Source: Prevotella sp. (GTDB lineage: Bacteria; Bacteroidota; Bacteroidia; Bacteroidales; Bacteroidaceae). From it: a DNA stretch of 20,577 nucleotides. This document shows, piece after piece, positions 1 through 6,245 of the stretch (its first letter is position 1; each line of letters starts with the position of its first letter). Made by a program: the position numbers and the translations under genes. The DNA lies in the NCBI GenBank assembly GCA_017541365.1, contig JAFXZF010000092.1, forward strand, positions 1 through 20,577, written 5' to 3'. A model generated the notes under the pieces. It saw only the letters and a list, made by a program, of their open reading frames with translations. It was not told where the DNA came from and made no database searches.

Positions 1-1
1 G

Positions 2-2812
2 CCTGACGACCGTTACGACGAGAAGTTCCTGGGTAACTATGCCGACATCAACATCATCCCTGAGATGAAGCGTATCAACGGTATCGGCGACTGTGAGTCT
101 ATTGGTCTGAAGTCTTACACCATGCGTCTGTGGCTCGACCCAGTCAAGATGCATGACCTCAAGCTCATGCCGTCAGATGTCATCAATGCCCTTGCAGAGC
201 AGAATATCGAGGCTGCTCCAGGTAAGTTTGGTGAGCAGTCTGACAAGCAGTATGAGTACTCCATGAAATATACTGGTCGTCTGAAGACCCCAGAGGAGTT
301 TGGCAACATGATTATCAAGACCGATGAGTTTGGTCATGTACTGCGCGTCAAGGATGTGGCAAACGTAGAGATGGGTGCACTCTATTACTCTGTGTTCACC
401 CAACTCGATGGTCACCCCTGTGTGATGATGATGGTTACACAACGTGCAGGTTCCAATGCTACCCAGATAGCCAATGACGTAAAGAAGACTGCCGAGAAAC
501 TCTCCAAGGACTTCCCTCCAGGCATGGAGATACAGTTCATGCAGGATGTTACGGAGTTTATTCAGGCATCTCAGCACGAGGTGTATAAGACACTCGTTGA
601 GGCTCTTATCCTTGTGTTCATCGTGGTGTTCATCTTCCTGCAAGACTTCCGTTCTACGCTCATCCCTATGGTTGCCGTGCCTGTGTCATTGATAGGTACC
701 ATGTTTGTCCTCAGTGTCGTAGGCTTCTCACTCAACCTCCTTACCCTGTCAGCCCTTGTGCTTGCCATCGCCATCGTGGTCGATGATGCCATCGTGGTTG
801 TCGAGGCTGTCCATGCCAAGCTCGACATGGGCTATAAGAGCGCCCGCAAGGCAAGTATCGATGCCATGAGCGAGATTTCAGGTGCCATCATCTCTATTAC
901 CCTCGTGATGTCAGCAGTGTTCATCCCTGTGTCATTCATGAGTGGTACCACAGGTACCTTCTATCGTGAGTTTGGTATCACCATGGCAGTATCAATCGTC
1001 ATCTCGGCTATCAATGCGCTTACCCTCTCACCAGCCCTCTGTGCTATCTTGCTGAAGCCACATAGTGAGGAAGGAGAGCACAAGCATGGCTTCAAGGAGC
1101 GTTTCTTCGCAGGCTTCAATGCCTCTTACGAGAAGATTCAGAATAAGTACCAGAAGGTTGTCTCAACCATCGTCCATAAGGGTTGGATAGCCCTCGCAGC
1201 AGTCATCATCGGTATGGTGGCACTGGTTGTTGAGGCTATGACCACCAAGACGGGTCTGGTGCCTGATGAGGATACTGGTACAGTATTCGTTACCGTATCT
1301 ACCCCTCCTGCTACCTCTTTGCAGAAGACTAATAAGGTGATGGACCAGATTCAGCGTATGCTCGACAATAACCCTGCTATCGACAAGTCTCTGCGTATCA
1401 CGGGTTATAACTTCATCGCTGGTCAGGGTTCTAACCAGGGAACCTTCATTGTCAAACTCAAGGATTTCGACGATCGTAACCGTTCTGAGTATTCTACTAT
1501 GGTGCTCGGCATGATATATAAGCAGACAGCCGTTATCAAGGGTGCTCAGGTACTTGCCTTCCAGCCACCTATGGTTATGGGCTTCTCTGCTACCAACAGT
1601 ATGACCTTCGCCATGCAGGACCGTACAGGCGGTTCGCTCGATAAGTTCTTCGATATCACCAAGCAGTATATTGCTGCCCTCAATAAGCGTCCAGAGTTCT
1701 CTAACGCCATGACGGCGTTCAACTCATCATATCCTCAGTATATGATTGACGTCGATGTGGCTAAGTGTAAGCAGTCAGGCATTTCGCCTTCGCTGGTGCT
1801 CACCACCCTGCAGGGTTACTACGGAGGTATGTACTCCAGCAACTTCAACTCTTACGGTAAGCTCTATCGAGTATATGTGCAGGCAGACCCGAAGATGCGT
1901 GAAGACAAGGCATCTATGCAGAATATCTTCCTTCGCACCCCAGCGGGCGATATGGCTCCAGTCAGCGAGTATATCAACCTGCGCAAGGTTTATGGTCCTC
2001 AGGTCATAGAGCGTTTCAACCTCTTTACCTCTATCAATGTCAATGCCTCACCAGCCGAGGGTTACTCTACTGGTGACTGTATCAAGGCTATGGAAGAGGT
2101 TGCAGCCGATGTGCTCCCTGCAGGCTATACCTACGAATTCTCAGGTCTTACACGTAACGAGGCAGAGTCATCCAACTCTACTGCCATCGTGCTCGTGCTC
2201 TGTCTGGTGTTCGTATATCTCATCCTGTCAGCTCAGTATGAGTCATATATCTTGCCATTGAGTGTTATCCTCTCAGTACCATTCGGACTTGCAGGCGCAT
2301 TCCTCTTTACCAACCTCTTTGGTAAGAACAACGATATCTATATGCAGATTGCGCTCATCATGCTCGTAGGTCTGCTTGCCAAGAATGCCATCCTTATCGT
2401 GCAGTTCGCCCTTGAGCGTCGCCGTCTGGGTATGGCTATCTCTTGGTCAGCCATCCTCGGTTCAGCAGCCCGTCTGCGTCCTATCCTTATGACGGCATTG
2501 GCTATGATTATAGGTCTGTTCCCACTCATCATCACAGGCATACCAGGCCTCAGTCTCTTCATGCCGCCGGCAGTAGGTGAGAACGGCTATATCACCCTTG
2601 GCGCAGCCGCCATCGGCGGTATGCTCGTGGGCACCTTCTGTCAGGTGCTCATCGTGCCAGCCCTCTTCGTTATCTGTCAGTGGTTGCAAGAGCGCATCAC
2701 TCCACTGCAGTTTGAGGAAAATCTCAATTCTGCTGTAGAGGCTGAACTGGCGCAGTACACCATGCCAAAGGATAAGCATATCTCAGAGATTAAAGGTAAT
2801 TACGTAAAGTGA
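2..2812 (+). CDS. RND multidrug efflux pump, inner-membrane subunit (HAE1/AcrB-like), 5' partial
   Basis: This is the proton-driven inner-membrane pump of a tripartite drug/amphiphile exporter. The frame is open to the left edge, so the N-terminus is missing. The first visible residues (NYADINIIPEMKRINGIGD) match the AcrB porter region near residue 150, so roughly 130-150 residues lie upstream. The ATG at 65 is internal, not the start. Counted from that ATG, the proton-relay pair in TM4 is D240-D241 (VVDDAIVVVE), and the TM10 lysine is K773 (GLLAKNAILIVQF), matching AcrB D407/D408/K940. RLRPILMTALAMIIG follows. The loop after it (GIPGLSLFMPPAVGENGY) is longer than in AcrB. The stop TGA shares a base with the ATG of the outer-membrane channel, so the two are translationally coupled. 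A periplasmic adaptor gene would be expected upstream of the window. Substrate cannot be read from the sequence. Confidence 0.96.
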   Translation, partial: PDDRYDEKFLGNYADINIIPEMKRINGIGDCESIGLKSYTMRLWLDPVKMHDLKLMPSDVINALAEQNIEAAPGKFGEQSDKQYEYSMKYTGRLKTPEEFGNMIIKTDEFGHVLRVKDVANVEMGALYYSVFTQLDGHPCVMMMVTQRAGSNATQIANDVKKTAEKLSKDFPPGMEIQFMQDVTEFIQASQHEVYKTLVEALILVFIVVFIFLQDFRSTLIPMVAVPVSLIGTMFVLSVVGFSLNLLTLSALVLAIAIVVDDAIVVVEAVHAKLDMGYKSARKASIDAMSEISGAIISITLVMSAVFIPVSFMSGTTGTFYREFGITMAVSIVISAINALTLSPALCAILLKPHSEEGEHKHGFKERFFAGFNASYEKIQNKYQKVVSTIVHKGWIALAAVIIGMVALVVEAMTTKTGLVPDEDTGTVFVTVSTPPATSLQKTNKVMDQIQRMLDNNPAIDKSLRITGYNFIAGQGSNQGTFIVKLKDFDDRNRSEYSTMVLGMIYKQTAVIKGAQVLAFQPPMVMGFSATNSMTFAMQDRTGGSLDKFFDITKQYIAALNKRPEFSNAMTAFNSSYPQYMIDVDVAKCKQSGISPSLVLTTLQGYYGGMYSSNFNSYGKLYRVYVQADPKMREDKASMQNIFLRTPAGDMAPVSEYINLRKVYGPQVIERFNLFTSINVNASPAEGYSTGDCIKAMEEVAADVLPAGYTYEFSGLTRNEAESSNSTAIVLVLCLVFVYLILSAQYESYILPLSVILSVPFGLAGAFLFTNLFGKNNDIYMQIALIMLVGLLAKNAILIVQFALERRRLGMAISWSAILGSAARLRPILMTALAMIIGLFPLIITGIPGLSLFMPPAVGENGYITLGAAAIGGMLVGTFCQVLIVPALFVICQWLQERITPLQFEENLNSAVEAELAQYTMPKDKHISEIKGNYVK

Positions 2813-4215
2813 TGAAGAAAAGTATATACATTATAATAGTAGGTGCATTCGCACTTTCATCGTTAACTGGTTGCGGACTTTACAAGAAGTACCAACGTCC
2901 CGATGTCAGCGTTGATGGTATAGTGCGCGATACTGCCGACATTACTAAGCAACTGCCAGCCTCTGCCGATACCACAAGTTTCGGCGATGTGGCTTGGCAG
3001 GAAGTGTTCACTGACCCTCAGTTGCAGTCGCTCATATATAAGGGATTGGAAAACAACAACGATATCTATGCCGCTGCTGCCAATGTCCAGAAACTTGAAG
3101 CAGCCCTCTCCTGTGCACGCCTCGCCTTTCTCCCGTCAGTGGTGTTCTCACCATCGGGCACCCTCAGTAAGGTGGTCACAGGCGACCGCAAATCCGATTG
3201 GTCCAAGTCATACGCCCTCCCTATTTCAGCCTCATGGACGGTAGATATCTTTGGTGGAATACTTTCAAAAAAACGTAATGCCGAGATGAACCTCGCCATG
3301 GCGAAAGATATGGAGCACGTAACACGTTCGAAGGTCATCTGTGGCGTGGCTAACAGTTACTATACTCTCCTAATGCTCGACCGTCAACTTGAGATTCTCA
3401 ATGATATGGATAAGCTCACAGGCGAGACTTATGAGATGATGAAGCTCCAGAAGGAACTGCGTGGTGCCAAGGAAACCAGCGTGGTAAGTGCCAGAGCAGC
3501 CAACCTCGGAGTAAAGGCCGACATAGTTGATATGCGCCGTCAGATACGAGAAGTGGAAAACGCACTTTCGCTCCTTATTGGACAGTCTGCCCAGACCATA
3601 GCACGAGGAAAACTCGCAGACCAGACGCTGCCAGAACAGTTTAGCACAGGATGCTCCATAGCCCTGCTGCGAAACCGTCCTGATGTTCACGCTGCCGAGA
3701 TGAAACTCGCAGCATGCTTCTATTCAGTAGAGAACGCTCGTAGCAATTTCTATCCCAAGGTAACCATAAGCGGCACAGGCTCGTTCACAAACAGCCTTGG
3801 CAGCACCATCGCCAACCCAGGACAACTGCTCGCCAATTTCGTAGCAGGACTTACGCAGCCTATCTTCCAGAATGGTAGGCTCATTGCCGAACTCAAGGTG
3901 GCAAAACTCGACTACGAAGTAGCAGAGCGTGACTGGCGTCAATCAGTACTCAACGCTGGTGCTGAGGTCAGCAACAGCCTGGTTGAGTACAACTCAGCAC
4001 ATCAGTGCAGCGAACTTGACCGCCAACAGGTTGAAGCCCTCACCAAAGGTGTTGATTATACCATGAAGCTGTATCGCATGGGATCCAGCACGTACCTTGA
4101 GGTACTCACTGCACAATCATCACTCCTCAATGCCGAGATAGCTCAGGTTACTGACGACTTCAACAAGATGCAAGCCGTTGTAAACCTCTATAGCGCACTG
4201 GGAGGAGGAAGATAA
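2812..4215 (+). CDS. Outer-membrane efflux channel lipoprotein (NodT/OprM, TolC family)
   Basis: This is the outer-membrane exit duct for the pump just upstream. The N-terminus is a lipoprotein signal: hydrophobic residues 5-18, then the lipobox SLTGC with C21 as the lipidated residue. The GLYKKYQRP that follows is the typical opening of NodT-family channels. Two OEP repeats fill residues ~60-465, rich in Ala/Gln/Asn helices. The second holds the family-like RNRPDVHAAEMKLAA and a C-terminal YLEVLTAQSSLLNAEIA. Length (467 aa) is normal. I chose the ATG at 2812 because it overlaps the pump's TGA by one base (TGATG). A GTG at 2809 is the next possible start and would add one residue. It lies in an operon with the pump. 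No promoter of its own is visible. Confidence 0.95.
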   Translation: MKKSIYIIIVGAFALSSLTGCGLYKKYQRPDVSVDGIVRDTADITKQLPASADTTSFGDVAWQEVFTDPQLQSLIYKGLENNNDIYAAAANVQKLEAALSCARLAFLPSVVFSPSGTLSKVVTGDRKSDWSKSYALPISASWTVDIFGGILSKKRNAEMNLAMAKDMEHVTRSKVICGVANSYYTLLMLDRQLEILNDMDKLTGETYEMMKLQKELRGAKETSVVSARAANLGVKADIVDMRRQIREVENALSLLIGQSAQTIARGKLADQTLPEQFSTGCSIALLRNRPDVHAAEMKLAACFYSVENARSNFYPKVTISGTGSFTNSLGSTIANPGQLLANFVAGLTQPIFQNGRLIAELKVAKLDYEVAERDWRQSVLNAGAEVSNSLVEYNSAHQCSELDRQQVEALTKGVDYTMKLYRMGSSTYLEVLTAQSSLLNAEIAQVTDDFNKMQAVVNLYSALGGGR

Positions 4216-4216
4216 C

Positions 4217-4311
4217 TCAAATTGACAAATTGACGAATTAACAAATTGACAAATTGGCTTCATGCAAATCATAATTCGTAAATTCGTAAATTGGTAAATT
4301 CGTAAATTAGA
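4217..4311. repeat. Paired 8-bp repeat arrays forming an imperfect inverted repeat
   Basis: The whole gap between the efflux channel and lpxA is repetitive. From 4219 to 4257 there are about five units of AAATTGAC (variants GAATTAAC, AAATTGG). From 4272 to 4311 there are five units of AAATTCGT (variants TAATTCGT, AAATTGGT, AAATTAGA). The right array read backwards resembles the left one (AATT and AC positions match, others vary), so the two could pair around a ~15-base loop. No recognisable promoter is present here. The AATTGAC unit recurs inside the symporter gene at 11525-11555. Confidence 0.8.
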
Positions 4312-4320
4312 AAGAAGACT

Positions 4321-5100
4321 ATGATTTCCGACAAAGCATACATAGACCCAAAGGCGAAGATAGGCCACAACGTAACCGTTATGCCATTTGCCTATATCGA
4401 GGGCGACGTGGAGATAGACGACGATTGCGTCATCTATCCTTTCACCAGTATAATGAACGGTACGCGCATGGGCAAGAACAACAAGGTGCATCAAGGCTCC
4501 GTCATCAGTGCCATACCTCAGGATTTCAAGTATCATGGTGGCAATACCCTTACCATCATAGGCAATAACAACATTATCCGTGAGAATGTCACCATAGCAC
4601 GTTCCTCAGGCATTGATGGGCTCACAGCTACTCGCATAGCCGATAACAACTTCTTCATGGAGGGCGTACACGTCTGCCACGATGTGCAGGTAGGCTATGA
4701 CAACGTTATTGGCTACGGCTGCAAGATAGCAGGCAAGGTGATAATAGAGGATGATGTAATCCTTTCCACCAACGTGGTGATCAATGCCTTTGCGCGCATA
4801 GGCAGAGACTCTATGGTGGGTGCTAATGCCTTTGTCACCAAGGATGTACCACCATACATCATAGCCATCAACAACCCTATAGAGTATGCCGGAGTCAATT
4901 CGCATACCATGGAACGTCTGGGTAAGGATGAGAAGGTCATAGCCCACATAGCCAATGCCTATCGTTTGGTGTTCAATGGCCAAAACGACATTCTCGACGT
5001 ATGTCGCCAAATAGAGCAGCAGATTCCTGACGGCAAGGAGATTCGCAACATAGTGAAGTTCTTGCGTGACTCTCAATTGGGACTCATCACCAAGATATAA
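4321..5100 (+). CDS. lpxA: Acyl-ACP--UDP-N-acetylglucosamine O-acyltransferase LpxA
   Basis: LpxA carries out the first step of lipid A synthesis: it transfers a 3-hydroxyacyl chain from ACP to the 3-OH of UDP-GlcNAc, in the cytoplasm as a homotrimer. Residues 1-185 are a left-handed beta-helix of hexapeptide repeats (for example AKIGHNVTV, NTLTIIGNNNIIREN). The catalytic histidine is H120 in GVHVCHDV, equal to E. coli H125 in the HIAHD motif. The C-terminal helical domain (~195-259, with ERLGKDEKVIAHIANAYRLVF) is LpxA-like and argues against other hexapeptide acyltransferases. The 259-aa length is normal. In Bacteroidetes, lpxA usually follows a fused lpxC-fabZ; here it stands alone behind an efflux pump, so it could be a second copy. 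It begins 105 bases after the channel gene and ends before an intrinsic terminator. Confidence 0.93.
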   Translation: MISDKAYIDPKAKIGHNVTVMPFAYIEGDVEIDDDCVIYPFTSIMNGTRMGKNNKVHQGSVISAIPQDFKYHGGNTLTIIGNNNIIRENVTIARSSGIDGLTATRIADNNFFMEGVHVCHDVQVGYDNVIGYGCKIAGKVIIEDDVILSTNVVINAFARIGRDSMVGANAFVTKDVPPYIIAINNPIEYAGVNSHTMERLGKDEKVIAHIANAYRLVFNGQNDILDVCRQIEQQIPDGKEIRNIVKFLRDSQLGLITKI

Positions 5101-5144
5101 CAAGACAATAAAACATATCTTTGCACTTTTTGATAATAATCATT

Positions 5145-5180
5145 AGAGGGCGGCGTTGTGAAACGACGTCCTCTTTTTTT
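5145..5180 (+). terminator. Intrinsic terminator after lpxA
   Basis: The 5' arm starts AGAGGGCG at 5145 and the 3' arm ends CGTCCTCT at 5174. They pair over 13 positions with one G-T wobble and one G-A mismatch, closing on a GTGA loop. A run of seven T follows (5174-5180). It lies 44 bases past the lpxA stop and ends the plus-strand efflux/lpxA unit. On the opposite strand the hairpin is followed by AATGATT, so it is at best a weak terminator for the converging operon. Confidence 0.88.
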
Positions 5181-5220
5181 ATACCTTTACGGTCTTATTC
5201 TTCCAAGGGAAAATAACCTC

Positions 5221-6180
5221 TCAAAAATGCGAGAAGCGACAGAAAAATACAGAAATGACGAAAGTAATGAGGATGACGAGCATCTCAGTAATATGCGCCA
5301 TGGGGTCAACCCATATCTCGTTGAGCAGTCCGTTGCGAGCCATCACTTCTACGAAAGTCCAGAAGACGATGACTGTGGCGAGGGCGTAGCGTATGCTTCT
5401 GCCCCACGTCTTGATGCTCATCTGACGACGCAGCATAAAGATGGATGCCACGAGGGCAAGGACGCCGACAACAAGGGTGACAGGGTGGCGTGAACCAAGG
5501 AATACAGGGTCGTAGCAAAACATGAGCAACAAATAGGTGCCCCACATCATGACATTCCACTGCATGAATACAGTGAGGGAAGACCCTCCCCCTGTTGAAG
5601 GGGTAAGATGAAGGGCATTTTCTATATTTCGACATGTCGATGTGTCGACATGACGGATCTTTCGCTGTATCCAGTTCAGAAAATCACACCCAGTGCGGGT
5701 ACGAAAAATGTAGAAGAGCATCACCATAACCCACAAACCGAAAGTGGCGGGTAGGATGAGATATTCAGGACGTGAGCCACGCAAGGCTTTTATCTCCTGA
5801 CGTGAGAACGTGTCAAGAGGTTGTCCATTGATAAGGAAATCATGACTTGCACCGATGCCGTCAACGTAGTGGGTGGTGGTCTGCACCATGCCTGAACCCA
5901 CCAGATCACAGTGCACACCATAGCGCTGGGCATAGTAGGCGAAGAGAAACTCCACCCATCCTGTCCAGAAGAGCATGGCACCCGTGATGCCATAGATGGT
6001 CTGACGCGTGTCGCCATGACGGAACATGCCGACGATGGTTATGACGAGGCCTATGAAACCCATCATGAATGCACTGTAGTGCAGCGCCGTGGGCTCGAGG
6101 AAATGCTCCATCAGTATCATCAGCGCATGGCCGAGAGGCATGAGAAGAAGGACTATAAGGAAGGAAAACAGAGGTTTCAT
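5221..6180 (-). CDS. Eight-helix membrane protein of unknown function, last gene of the heme-type operon
   Basis: I do not recognise this family. The 319-residue protein has about eight hydrophobic helices: ~4-25, 33-53, 61-85, 140-160, 205-223, 233-250, 264-281 and 296-315. The two halves look related: helices 2-3 end in MLFWTGWVEF (69-78) and helices 6-7 end in IVFWTFVEV (271-279), both after a similar VxG-hydrophobic-basic stretch, which suggests an internal duplication. The loop at 176-200 (RHVDTSTC...TPSTGGGS) is encoded by repeat DNA and is probably a later insertion. It lies 60 bases downstream of the TonB receptor in the same direction, so a role in heme or metal uptake is possible, but this rests on position alone. 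Start is the ATG at 6180. Confidence 0.85.
   Translation of the reverse strand: MKPLFSFLIVLLLMPLGHALMILMEHFLEPTALHYSAFMMGFIGLVITIVGMFRHGDTRQTIYGITGAMLFWTGWVEFLFAYYAQRYGVHCDLVGSGMVQTTTHYVDGIGASHDFLINGQPLDTFSRQEIKALRGSRPEYLILPATFGLWVMVMLFYIFRTRTGCDFLNWIQRKIRHVDTSTCRNIENALHLTPSTGGGSSLTVFMQWNVMMWGTYLLLMFCYDPVFLGSRHPVTLVVGVLALVASIFMLRRQMSIKTWGRSIRYALATVIVFWTFVEVMARNGLLNEIWVDPMAHITEMLVILITFVISVFFCRFSHF
5581..5653 (-). repeat. Two adjacent repeat elements inside a coding loop
   Basis: Two short repeats lie side by side in the membrane-protein gene. At 5585-5603 is a palindrome, on the coding strand CCCCTT-CAAC-AGGGGG followed by AGGGTC. It resembles the CCCCTCT...AGAGGGG family seen elsewhere in the window. 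At 5629-5652 is a self-complementary run of CGACATGT, CGATGTGT, CGACATG. Together they encode residues ~176-200 between helices 4 and 5, without breaking the frame. Confidence 0.65.
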
Positions 6181-6182
6181 TG

Positions 6183-6245
6183 ATAGATTATAAATTAAAG
6201 ATTATAGAGCATAGATTATCTGTCATCTGTTATCTGTCATCTATA
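6183..6245. repeat. Intergenic short direct repeats (AGATTATA and TCTGTCATCTGTTA types)
   Basis: The gap between the TonB receptor and the membrane protein holds three copies of AGATTAT (6185, 6199, 6213), running straight into TCTGTCATCTGTTA followed by TCTGTCATCT. The array touches the receptor's stop codon. No hairpin with a T-run is visible, so it is not an obvious terminator. Confidence 0.6.

Noticed and set aside
4606..5103. 165-codon frame antisense to lpxA
   Set aside because: lpxA has a full family match and catalytic residue on the plus strand; the antisense product has no recognisable features.
5115..5180. Possible tiny RNA: TATCTTTGC (-7-like) at 5115 followed by a terminator at 5145-5180
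   Set aside because: No -33 box lies at the right distance (nearest TTG is 35 bases upstream). A 50-base transcript made mostly of terminator is better explained as lpxA's own 3' end.
5158..5493. Open frame of 111 codons on the plus strand
   Set aside because: It overlaps the terminator and lies antisense to the membrane-protein gene; its charged, low-complexity product looks like a mirror of hydrophobic codons.
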